64,000 bases of DNA from Cruorifilaria tuberocauda (lineage: Eukaryota > Nematoda > Chromadorea > Rhabditida > Onchocercidae), in assembly GCA_013365365.1 (NCBI GenBank), contig JABVXU010000012.1, positions 186,001 through 250,000 on the forward strand, given 5' to 3'. This document shows, piece by piece, positions 1-26,853 of this stretch (positions within the stretch are counted from its first letter, which is position 1; every line of letters begins with the position of its first letter). Below the pieces are notes generated by a model. That model had not been told where the DNA came from, made no database searches, and worked only from the letters and a program-made list of their open reading frames with translations. The position numbers and the translations under genes are program-made.

Positions 1-15637
<15,637 letters not shown>

Positions 15638-16996
15638 CTAAATATCAACCGATCTATCGCCAGAATGGATAAATATCAATTTGACGATGAAGAAGCAAGA
15701 TTTCCGCCATCTACAAATTTATCAACTGTTATAGAACAAAATGCTTACTGAACTTGGACATGTTTTAATACCAAGTGCTCTACATCTCATCATAACAACA
15801 AATTCCTAGCTTAAAAGTTTCTTAACATACGTTTCCATACTCGATTCATAAATCTTATGACATCAATTAAATTTTAAGAAATCTAGAAATCTTGAATAAT
15901 TAAAAATTCATCCCATCTTCATGCATATCTCGATTTATATATTGTTAACAAAATTTTAGCGTCTAAGAAAATTTAACAATCAAATTCATTTTAGTTGACG
16001 AAGAGTAACTAAAAATTTCTTGCTTCGCCATTTAGTATTTACCAGTCATTTCATCCTTTCACTGCATGCCTCTCTCCGAAGGGACCGATAAAACTATATG
16101 CTGCAATACACCTGGAAAACTTTAACAAATCTAAAAACCACTGTTAATCCATTCAAACTAAGTCGACTTAGTTTATTAACTAAATATTCGAATTAGTGGA
16201 AGTAATCATTTCCAAAAATGAAAGTGGTTAGCTGTGGGACAGCTTGTTTACATAAAGAACATCAATTCAGGCCGCCAAATCTTTGTGGGTCATTCATTTT
16301 CGTTTTCAGGTTTTTGATTTTTTGGCGTAAACTAATGTTGGTTGGCAGGAAGTGTGGAATATGAAATTTGCGTCAGAAAACACTTCCTGTTACAATAGAA
16401 ATTAATAAATACTGACTACCGCACCAAATGTCCCGAGTGTGGATCTGTCTTGCGAGTTCAGTTGAGCGAATATGCGTAACTAGCATGTTATTTTTTTCTT
16501 TTTTCCTACATTTGCAATAAATAATTTTATTCATGATAGAATTATCTTTTTTGAAATAGAGGAATTTTGATCACTTCGCATTTTCGGAATTTGTTCAATA
16601 CTGGTCAGTATTTGATGATTACTCTCGTTTACTTGCCCGCAAATTTCGGATTTCAAATTTCCCTTAATTACCTGTGATTATTTATTTAGTTGCTTTTGCA
16701 TTAAATTAGTTCAAAATTCCGTTTATCCACGAAGTTATATGTTTAACTTAATATAGTCTTTTTCCTTTTTTCGATGGTTTCTTTTATTACTTATTTCTGC
16801 TATTAATCACTCAATGTCCATAAAAAATCAATTTTAAATCCCCAGGTCGTCTTCCTTTTACTCTCTCTGTTCGCTCCTTCTGTTAATATTTTGCTCGTCG
16901 TCCTGATTAACTGTAGATCTATAAATTTTACATTTTATAATCAAAAATGAAAATAAGTAGTTTTTATGATCAAAATATTTTTCCTTTCTTTTCAGG
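15638..16996. promoter_or_regulatory. Divergent intergenic region between the Furry and MADF genes
   Basis: The two genes are transcribed away from each other, so both promoters and any shared enhancers should lie here. AG dinucleotides suitable as splice acceptors abut both starts: minus-strand AG at 15,639-15,638 beside the Furry ATG, and TTTCTTTTCAG ending at 16,995, one base before the MADF ATG. These may be trans-splice sites or ends of 5'-UTR introns. I see no convincing TATA box or initiator, and no other coding sequence. Confidence 0.5.
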
Positions 16997-19900
16997 ATGG
17001 AATTTAAGGACTATAACCATGCTTTAATTGACACAGTTCGTAATTCACCGTATTTATATGACCCATCCAACAAACACTACAAAAAAGGACGATCAAGGGT
17101 AGAATTATGGGAGGAAGTATCGAAGAAGCTTCAGGCAATGGGCTATAAAACTACAGGTTATTAGTATTGTCTAGTTTATGGTGGAACAGTTTTTTAATTT
17201 CCAAATAATTTAAATTAAATCTATTTTTTGTTTCTTGGAAATTAAGAACTGGAAGTAGGAAATACTTTGCGAAGTTATTAGTGGTCAATTGGGAATAGTT
17301 TTATATTCGTATAAGAAATCCTCTCTTGCTGTTGGAAAACCTCTTAGTAATATTTCAAGAAAATTACTCAAAATTTATGTTATTTAATATATGAAGTTCA
17401 AAAAAAGCAATGCAAAGACTAATATTTTAATATGTCTATGGTTTGTTTTTTTGGGACCGAGATGAAGATCATTTAGGAGAAAAGAGTTTTTTGGTTTTCT
17501 ATTGCCATTCCAATTTTTTTAATTAATATTACCTGGATGAAGTATTAGATAGTCGCAACTTTTGCTCCTTCCTTCTGTTATTATCTCATGGTATTAATAT
17601 CATCATTAATCATAAGTAATAGAGATATCGCAGGTGAGAAATGTCGTGAACGTTGGAATTGCTTGAAGGGACGATTTGTGAGGGAGCGAAATACGTTGAA
17701 AAAATTGAGATCAAATTCGTTACCTTATGTTCCGAGATTTTCATTTTATTCTGCTATGAAATTTGTGGAGCCATTCTTGCCAGACTCACTCCAGTTAGTT
17801 TCTTTTTTCGTTTTTTTTTCCTCTGAATTTAAATTTATATCCATCTTTATCACTTATTTGTTTAATACTTCCGACTTTACAAATATATAATAGTACCTGC
17901 CTTACTTTACATCGTTTTACGTTATGATAAACTTAAGACAGTGCCGGACATTATTTCTATATCGCTGGAGGGCACTTTGAAATATTACTTTGAAACTTTG
18001 AAAATATTTTCAGTGCGTTTATATATGGAAGTGCATAGCTCATTTCAGAATAAATTAGATGAGTCAAGTAAAATTATGTACGCTTGCTTTTTTTGCAATG
18101 TTTTCAAGTCTCGTTTATACGCAATGATCGTTGAAGAATCTTATATTGAAATTGTTCGGTCAATTCTTATTATGAAACATTGAAATCTGCATGTTTTTCG
18201 AGAAAGTTTTAAAAGAACTTTTTCAGAAAGCAGCCACATGAATATAATCCATTAGATTTTCAAACATCCGTGAAATATGAGGCCAGCTCAAACAATAACG
18301 TAGAAGAAAGCATTGACAGGTTAGTTTCTTGCTTAATTATATATGCATCTATTATGATTACCTTGGTTTTATTAATGTCATTTAGGAGGAGTCTTTTTTC
18401 AAGATTTTGACATGAAAGTGCTGAAATTTTGGAATTACCACATAGTTTAATTTATTTCGCTTCATATGAAATTGAACGTAACGTTTTTTCTTTTCAGGCA
18501 GATTCATCGACTATTGACGCAGAATGGCACTACAACAACAGCAAATCACGAAAGTATTAATGCAAACGAATTTGTTGATGGCTCACGAGAACCTCAACCG
18601 TCGGCTACAGTTGCAGCAAATAGTGTAACAGTACATGCATTACAAAAAATACCATTGGTGGGTACGGATTGCGCTCAAATTTATCCTCTAAATGAGTCTT
18701 CTTTTACAAATGATCCATTTGTGGTTGATTTGACAAATACAAAGTGTTGGAATGATGTTGACCAACCTTCTTCAAGTACGACATCTTGGCAGTGGTATCA
18801 CGATGAGCTTTTAAAGCTTGTTAATTTTTTTGAAATACCATCGTATCAGTCGGGTTCAACTTATGATAGAAATACAAAAATCATTCCAAGTTGCAGTTTC
18901 CTAACCATGCTTATTGAAACAAATCTATATTTATATACTAATTTACCGATACGATTGGATGATATTGTGCCTCGAATGCTTTTGGCTTTGTACACTGGTT
19001 TAGTAGATGAAGGAAGTGGTGAGCCATACTTCTCGCATTTTATATGGCCGCTTGAATTGGAACGAAATAGCTACGATTGGGATGGAGCAGTGGAATCAAT
19101 CATTTCACGATATCCACCATCTGTACCACAATCTGTTAATGGCATTGTAAATACGGTTGTAATGTTGTTGAACTTTAACGGCAATCATGAAGATGCTCGA
19201 AATTTGATTGAACAGCTTATGCAGAACGACTTGAAAGAATCTTTGCTTCTTAACTTGCGATTACTTCTCTGCGGATTTCAATTATTAACCTTGAAGGCTT
19301 CTACTTTTTGTAACAAATTAAGTCAGATTTTAGAAGAATCACTGGACGGAGCCGCAAATCCATTTGCAAATTGGCCGTGTGATGAGTTCCGATTAAGTTG
19401 CATACAAATGAATTTGCAGCAGTTTAAGGCAACGATAGCTTTTACAACTTATCATTGTGCTCATTTGGAAGGGCGTAGTAGTACTGTTTTACAGAAGTCG
19501 TTTTTTCGGCATTTTATATTTCACAATATTTTGTGCTATCGATTGATTTATGATGCTCAAGAAATCAGTTCTACTCCGATGCATGAATTTTCACGATTTT
19601 TCTTTACTGGTGTGATGAAAAAACAGCTAGAAATTCTGTATACGGCATTGAATTTATATCAGGATAATGGTTTCCGGATATCAGAAAGCCGTTTTCATGG
19701 ATTTAGCTTCCCAGAAGATGCCACGGCGTTGTATTTTCCTATTTGTCAACTTCTTTCACCTCTGTTCTGTCTCTGTTTGACTCCAAAAATGATACCCGAA
19801 CTCTATGCAGTATTGTATGGCTATATCAATAAGACAATGGCAATAGATGAGTGTAAAATTGAAGGATTGATTGAATCAGAACAGCAGCGATGGATACAAG

Positions 19901-20243
19901 AAGGACGTGAGGTGAGCACTAATTGCATTTTGATATTAAAATTAGACTTTTTTAAGGCTTTAATTTTTCCTAATTCATTAATTGAATTCATGTGATGTAA
20001 GTTTAATTTTGTACTTCCAAAAATACTACCATCTATAAGATGGTAGTATTTTTGGAAGTACAAAATTCCACCTCTCGTTTTTATCTATTTGCTATTCTGT
20101 TGAAATGAGTTATTTTAACATGTTTTTTGATTTTACTGCGTAAACAATTAGATATGAAACAACGAGGTTTTCGCAGAGAAAACATAAAATCCACCTTAGA
20201 TATGTCGGATTTAGATGGTGTTTCGAAAGTAGCAGCAATATAA
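16997..20243 (+). CDS. MADF-domain protein with long unrecognised C-terminal region
   Basis: Five exons: 16,997-17,156; 17,634-17,793; 18,227-18,319; 18,498-19,906; 20,152-20,243, in phase throughout, giving 637 residues. Exons 1-2 encode a MADF (Myb/SANT-like) domain, roughly residues 7-105: LIDTVRNSPYLYDPSNKHYK, then ELWEEVSKKL, and then EKCRERWNCLKGRFVRE, which has the spacing of the three-helix fold. MADF proteins usually act as sequence-specific transcription or chromatin factors, so a nuclear role is likely. The remaining ~500 residues, mostly in the 1.4-kb exon 4, are rich in Leu and aromatic residues and look alpha-helical (for example RLDDIVPRMLLALYTGL); I do not recognise a family, and no BESS motif is evident. 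The last junction is uncertain: the donor at 19,907 (GTGAGG) keeps the frame into exon 5, whereas the donor at 19,912 (GTGAGC) would stop almost at once. Confidence 0.8.
20005..20067. repeat. Perfect 30-bp inverted repeat with 3-nt loop
   Basis: Arms at 20,005-20,034 and 20,038-20,067 are exact reverse complements, with only ATA between them. The left arm contains GTACTTCCAAAAATACTACC. It lies in the last intron of the MADF gene, a few dozen bases after the splice donor. It would fold into an uninterrupted RNA hairpin or extrude as a DNA cruciform. Flanking bases do not pair and I see no obvious target-site duplication. Confidence 0.97.
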
Positions 20244-20299
20244 TTCTGTGTAATTACCAAATATTATAAAATTGTAAAATATTGAAATTCATCATATTA

Positions 20300-20305
20300 A
20301 ATAAA
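20300..20305 (+). terminator. Candidate polyadenylation signal of the MADF gene
   Basis: AATAAA lies 57 bases after the proposed stop codon at 20,241-20,243, a typical nematode distance. In AT-rich DNA the hexamer alone is weak evidence. Confidence 0.5.
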
Positions 20306-22967
20306 AATAAGTCACGCTATTCTTAAATAAGTGGGGAATAATTTTTTCTATTCGAAAAAATAATGTAGTGTACTTAGTATTAACTTAATTTTTAACACTC
20401 TTGTTCATTTTCTGTAAAAATCAGGGATCGAAGTACGAATATGGAAAATCTTCATTATATTTAGGGAAATATTGAAACTTTAATTTCATCACTTATATAA
20501 ATGGTCTAGGTGATGGTTCTTTTTTTACTCGTTCAACTCTACTGTGAAAATTTTTTCTCGGTTGTCGTTAATTCTCTTTGGAACTTTTTGTAGACTTATA
20601 AATATTGATAACTTCTGAACTATTACTTGATGCATTTATATGGCTAGAAAAAAATTTGTTAATTGGTTTGCTTATTTCTTAAGTGAGACTCTTGTATTTT
20701 GCATCTGTCTTTATTTAATGATCATCTTTTCGTAGTTTATATTTTCTGAACTAAAACTAAAAATTTTTTGTCTAATTTTGAAAAATTCTTTTTCATATGT
20801 TTTGGGTAATTGTTTACGGTAATATGTTTCAATGGCATTAAAATGGTTTATGCTCCTATCATGATCGATGGTTTGAGCTTCAGATAATACAATGTTCGAA
20901 GTTTTTAAGTATTTCTCAGGCTGTAACTTTTTAGATAATTTAAAATTTTCCGATCAGTTGTAGACTTTAGTTTGATTTGTGTAGTTTTACTTTTTTCGTA
21001 GTGATTTTCTACCAAATTATCATTTTCTGTAGTTCGAGTACTAAACATCTGGAAGATTATGATACACAGGTATATTTTATGTTAGATTTTCTATTGCCAA
21101 ATATCAGGTTTCACTTAATTAAATCTTCATATTTAAAACTGAATAATATATCCAAACGTAACAGTTATAGAAATCGATGAAATTAATGGGGTTTCTAGTG
21201 GAAAAAGTGTACTGAAAGGACTTGTTAATTACATATCAAATTAAAAAACAATTTTTTATTTGGTTTACGTAATGAGCGATTAAATTTTTTTTAATCAAAC
21301 AGCCAAATAAATTGTGTTAATTAATAGCAGATGAATTTGAGTTAGGTAACCTCTAAAACAAACGATTTTTTTTTCAGATACGGAAATTAATTGAACATCG
21401 GAAAGTAAATCCTAGCACCTAATTGGTCTAGGAAAGAGATTCATTCAAAGCGAGATTCATCATTTCCTTTCCGATAATACACCAGCGTTTTTTAAATACA
21501 TTCGATTGGTAATAAAGGGATTAGCCTATATTTTGTTGGAAGTAATTTGTTATATTGTTATTTCTGTTGTGACTCATTATCTTGTTTGTTAGGATAATGT
21601 TTTTATAATTTAAATCGGTCTAACCATAAAATACCCTTTACAACTTTCCTCTGCTTAACTTATGATTCCCATTCTGTATCGACCATACGACTTTTTTTGG
21701 CCCATCTTTCAAATTTTATTTTAAATTTCGTAACTGTCTGATCAGGTAAAAACTTTTCAAATTTCTTTTCTTTTTTTATTAGCTTTTACTGAATTGTTAG
21801 TTGATTTCATTCTTGGGGATAAATTCACGGTTACATGTTTGGGAATATATTTTATTCCTAATATAAAATCATTCTGGAATTATGGATCAAACATTAACTT
21901 TCATATCAATCGTAAGGAATTTGTAAATAATTTATGGAATTAATATTGGTATAATACTTTATCAGATTAAAGATTTTTTCGTATAATAATAAGTGCTCGA
22001 AAAATTATTCATTTGAGCTTTCTATTTTTATTAGTTATTCGCTCGAACTGATAACAATTTTATTAAATTAATCAGTGCTGTTTTGGCTAGGTTAGTTCTT
22101 AATGCATTGTGTGATTTGATACATTTTGGTATATTTCACATATTTTTCATCCGAACAACTTATCTGATTATTACTAAATTCTTCCTGATTGTTTTCTAGT
22201 TACAATAAAATAAGCAAATTCGACTTTTATTTTCGCTTGTATATTTTGTACTGCATTTATAGATCCAATACCTTTTTATGTTACTGTACAAATTCCAATC
22301 ACCAAAATCTTCAAAAGATTATTATTTTGAAAGTTTTTGTGAATGTTCGATTACAATGAGCGTATAATAATCAGTCACTATCGTTTTTGACGAGCAATGT
22401 TCATCTTTTATTCACATATAATTAATACTGCAGGCTCCCTTATTCATCGATTGTGCTTTCGAAATAGATTTTTGAACTGTGTAGGGTTTAATTTTTCTTT
22501 ATTTAAATTTTCGTTGTCATATCTGATCTGCGGATGCGAAGAGTTAAATTTACATATGATTACAGGTTGTCATTGAAGTTTTTGCTTTATTTTTGTCAAG
22601 TTTAAATGGATTTTTAATTTCAAATTAATCAATTGATCGTTTACTTTCGATTTCACTTTCTTTAACATCATGCTTTATGATTATTGCGGTATAAATGAGC
22701 TCCATTGTGCTGCAATTTCTGTCTTTTTTGTTCATCATTTGTTGAGATATTGAAATTAGTAGCATTAGAATTCGCTGCAAAATTTTGGAAATTATTATGG
22801 CAAAATTTTTTAAATTCATTTTAATATTTTTCGTCACTTAGATATATGAATTTTGTTCGGAATTAGAAGTTAGAGAACGTAAAATTAAAGTGTCAGGTTA
22901 AGAAATTCATATTCCCCCATTTCTTTACTGTTTTTGTCATATTTCTAGTTTATTTTGCATTGTTTGA
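20306..22967. other. AT-rich intergenic DNA, no supported gene
   Basis: Open frames here are short, low in complexity and dominated by Ile, Phe, Leu, Lys and Asn, as expected from chance in such sequence. I see no tRNA, no mobile element and no conserved protein segment. Confidence 0.5.
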
Positions 22968-25109
22968 TTATTCTTTACTTTCTTCTGAAGTGTTGTAATT
23001 TATTTTAAAAAACTTATGAATACCTTCATCGGTATTGTATAACTTGTGAAAGGGATCAGTTTCTTCATGGAAATAGATTGATAATGTTCCCTTTTTAATC
23101 ATTGCCTCATCCATCCTTGGCATGTAGTGTTCACTCTTCCTATATCGTATAAATTGGTTGTTAACTATGTAATGAAATTTCGAAGAAAAAGCATAGTAAC
23201 AAGATCTCGAAGTTAAATTTGAATCATGAGCGGCAAAACCTATTATAACTTTTTTATGCAAAAAACTTTAGATTTAAATTTTGTACAACACCACTGATCA
23301 GTGATTTACTGAAATCGTCTGGATTTTAGTTACCGTTTTGAGAAAATAGGATTTTGATTTAAGATGTTTGTTGAAAGAATCTTTATATTAGCACAAGTTT
23401 ACGAAAGCCGTTTTTTGTCTTACCTAACAACCATTAAAATTAAAAGGAAGGGATTGTAACAAAATTAGTTATAGTCTAGTGAATGATTTTGTTCGATGTC
23501 ACTGTAATCCTCAACATCTAAACTTTCAAATTTTTTTTGACTTCGAAATCAATATCTACAAAAGCTTTGCATAAGCTTGATAAAATTTGTTATTGTTCCT
23601 GAATGCTTTCTGTGTCGTTGCTATGAAGCTTAACGTTACTAAAAGTTGTAAATACAAGAAGGATGATTAGAAAATTTTTCAGAAATTTATCAAACCAATG
23701 AATGCCATTATACCATTATTTCCAACATGTTTTTTGAATTTCGGGTGGAACTTTTTACCGTTTCGATATATCTCTATGACTTCAACATCTTCACTTGTTT
23801 CGATTTCATCTGAAATTATCTATAATAAAAGAGTAAAGACTAGATTTGAAAGTCAGATAAATCTTAGCTAGTCTTGAAAATGGGTGTTGATTAAGAACAG
23901 ATCTTTTTTTCATTCTAAAAGACTAGTTCTGTCTACGAAAGGCAGCTATGTGATAAACATATTCAGTGTCTATCATCATTATTTGAATAACCAAGATATT
24001 ATTCTAGAAGTAGAGGTTGAAGTGCTTCCCTTCATAATTGCTTTGATACTCTTTTTGTTGAATATAATTGTTTCGCCACAGGAGATTTCATCTGCATTTA
24101 TTACAATAACAAATCGACAGTTGCAAGGAACGACCTTTTCATACTTTGACAACTTTCTATTAAATAGAACTTTCCCATTCCGATATGCTGTCGTAATCTC
24201 AGTCAAGCAAAGCTAACGGGAACCTTTGAACTTTTCCCCAAAAATAGTTGTTTTAAAGCAGAAATATTGAAAGGATCAGGAACAAAATGCATAAGTTGCG
24301 TGGGAAGGAGCTGTTGATGCAGCGGTGTCCGAGTGGTTAAGGAGTTTGATTAGAAATCAAATGGGCTCTGCCCGCGTAGGTTCGAATCCTGCCCGTTGCG
24401 TCAAGGAACTTTTCCTGCCCCAAACGAATCATTTAATGGTTTCTTTTACTGTTTTCAAAGCGAATAACTTCTACTTCAAATTCTAACACTTATTTAATGG
24501 AATAAATTTGAATCTGAGGAGTTTTCAAGCTCACTTCCTTCTATCTCTTCTCAGTGTAGAAGAAGCGGATCGGAAACCCATTCCATACTTTCTTTTACTT
24601 TTAGTTTCTTGAAATGAAATAATGGAAATATTGTGAGGTATTTGCACGGACAACTAATTCCAAAGAACTTGTAATTGGAATGTATCAGAAATGGATTACC
24701 TATTATCAGAAAATTTAAAATGATTTAGTAAAAGTGTGAGGCTCGCTTTTGTGGTCGCAGTGGTGTCCGAGTGGTTAAGGAGTTTGACTCGAAATCAAAT
24801 GGGCTCTGCCCGCGCAGGTTCGAATCCTGCCCGCTGCGTAGCAGATATTTTGATATGTGATGCAGTCCTGATACGATAGTTATCATCACTCTGACCCTGG
24901 GACACCGAATCATTAACTGACTGTGATGATAAAAATATGAATTTAATATCAGGGGTATGTATCATCTTAGGGAAAGCATCGTTTTTCACTTTAAACTGTT
25001 CATAAATTCGTTGTATATTCATTTGAGCTGATCTCTTTTCTCCTTTAAAAGGTATGCAATATGATGATATGATGGCCCAATAAATCAGTCCATATCTTAC
25101 GCTCATCAC
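22968..25109 (-). CDS. Tentative five-exon gene: putative secreted protein of unknown family
   Basis: Tentative model, exons in transcript order: 25,109-24,906; 24,212-24,050; 23,809-23,714; 23,638-23,560; 23,265-22,968; phases agree and the joined frame is 279 residues. It starts MMSVRYGLIYWAIISSYCIP, which resembles a secretory signal. Exons 2 and 3 each carry a YRNGK motif after a short beta-like segment (TEITTAYRNGK and VEVIEIYRNGK), suggesting an internal repeat. The last exon is the most coding-like (FHYIVNNQFIRYRKSEHY, then KGTLSIYFHEETDPFHKLYN). I do not recognise the family. YRNG also occurs in doublecortin domains, but the rest does not fit well. Several splice sites are weak, so a decayed copy or a different structure is possible. 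The two tRNA-Ser genes would lie in its first intron on the other strand. Confidence 0.38.
24319..24400 (+). tRNA. tRNA-Ser (anticodon AGA)
   Basis: An 82-base cloverleaf with a long variable arm, as in class II serine tRNAs. The acceptor stem GCAGCGG pairs with CCGTTGC, with one G:U, and is followed by discriminator G, as expected for serine. The anticodon stem TTTGA/TCAAA encloses loop TTAGAAA, putting AGA at 24,352-24,354; A34 would be read as inosine. The T arm GTAGG-TTCGAAT-CCTGC is intact, and TTTT follows about 10 bases downstream. No intron. CCA is not encoded. Confidence 0.96.
24757..24838 (+). tRNA. tRNA-Ser (anticodon CGA)
   Basis: An 82-base serine tRNA differing from the one at 24,319 at only five positions. 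The acceptor stem GCAGTGG pairs with CCGCTGC, discriminator G. The anticodon loop CTCGAAA puts CGA at 24,790-24,792, so it reads UCG codons. The T arm GCAGG-TTCGAAT-CCTGC is fully paired. It is probably a tandem duplicate whose anticodon has shifted within the serine family. Confidence 0.96.
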
Positions 25110-26709
25110 TCTTATAAAAATATGATATTAGTTAAAATGAGTAATCCACTGGAACTGATTCGATTTATATCAGAAGAAAGCACTGTTGGCAACTGAGCCT
25201 GTAAGTGAAAATAACTTTACAAAAAATATTTAATTCAAATGATGCAGTTATCATTAACATAACAGATTGTCAAAAAATACAATGAATGAGGGAAAAGAGT
25301 GAAATTAATTATTGAATGACACGTGAGACGTGAGTTCTGAGATCGATTCCTTCTTGCTCCCTTCCTTCTCAGATTGGATGATAATGCGATGATATGCAAA
25401 CGCATTATCATTTATCATTAAGAGATTATTTGAGATTGAATGAATTCCCGTTTTCGTTTCTTTCTCACATCATTCTTCGCTTATCAACAAACATTTTCGC
25501 AAACGTTTATACGGAAAATTCATTGATTAGCAAGATATTTGAATGATTTCCAAATTTTATCCAATTAATTAACATGAATTTTCAATATTTTTATTTATAA
25601 TAGACGTTAATTTATTGGACAAAATTCTGAAATGCATGCAAATTAATTGATAAATTTCATTATATTTGAACAATTATTCATTCTATAATTATACCTGTAA
25701 TTAGAAGGAAGTTAGTGCTTATTAACAGAAGATATGAATATTCAATATTTCTGAGAAAAATGAGGTGTCAGAACTGATTTGTACAAAAAACAGTTTTGTC
25801 ATCTCACGATTTCTATTGCAATCAAATTTTTATTAATGAATTTGATAGAGACATATATCACTTTTTGTTATATTTTACTAGTTATTGAAAAATTTGAAAC
25901 GGAGGAAGTATCTTTGGTAAGGAACTGACACCATCTTTTTAATCTTAATTCTAATAAATTCAAAGTTTTTAAATTTTCAATTTGAATTTTAGTTAGAGTT
26001 AGTTAGATTAGAGATAATTAGAGAAACATTGAACAAAACAGTGTGTAATTAAATAGCGCAGAAATTCCAATTCCTCGCAATAATACCAAACGAAAAATAA
26101 TACAATAATGAGAAAAAAAGAAATTTGAACATTTGGCGATAAGTTATTTATTATTAATTCAACTTTGAATGAGAAAATTTCCTCGTAGCAACAATTTCCG
26201 CCAGTTTAATAAAAAAATTTTTAATTTTTTTATCTCAAACACTCAATAAACAAATCCCACTGTAGGTCTATGATGATTTTGAAGTCTTTTGTTGTTATCC
26301 TTCGTAAGAAAGGTCAACTTCTTATTCAGAGGTCATTAAAAAATTGGAGAAATTTTGCTGAATTTCCAGCTGCCATAAATTTTTGACTTTAATTCTTTGA
26401 AATCAATTGATATCGTATGAATGACGTAATAGTGATTATGCTTCTTTTGTTATGCTTCATAATAGTTTGATTATGCTTCTTGGGACAAATTCTATGAGAA
26501 TTCTCTAATTCATTCAAATTTCTGATAAAACTTGAGGGACGATGATAACGTTGATGATTATGAACGGGTTTTGTTGCTATCCTAAAAATTTGACCGGTCT
26601 GAATTAAAATGTAATAGAAATCTTGAGTGTTTCCGGAAACTCGTTTCACTAACCAATTCAATTTTAGTGATGTATTCATTTCAATTCGATTCCAACGTAT
26701 TTCGTTTCA
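25110..26709. other. AT-rich intergenic DNA, no supported gene
   Basis: No segment has convincing coding character. A 96-codon minus-strand open frame at 26,389-26,679 has no recognisable domain and no clear splice context. Confidence 0.45.
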
Positions 26710-26715
26710 TTTATT
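26710..26715 (-). terminator. Candidate polyadenylation signal of the EGF-domain gene
   Basis: AATAAA on the minus strand lies about 140 bases after the stop codon at 26,854. Confidence 0.4.
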
Positions 26716-26853
26716 TCCTTGTATTTTGCATCTCGTCTTCAGTAATGGCCTCATAGAAAACAAAGAAGTAATGTTTGAGTTCATCAGTTATTAAAATAGA
26801 AATTTACCAGTTTATGTTTTCTCTAACTTAATTCTCACTTTTTTTCAGACAGA

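Noticed and set aside
23884..24216. 110-codon plus-strand open frame
   Set aside because: It lies opposite minus-strand segments with better coding character, is dominated by hydrophobic low-complexity stretches and has no domain; probably a shadow frame.
24725..24913. Minus-strand frames across the tRNA at 24,757
   Set aside because: The translated part is the familiar antisense product of a serine tRNA, not a protein.
26389..26679. 96-codon minus-strand open frame
   Set aside because: No signal, domain or splice context; the composition is compatible with chance.
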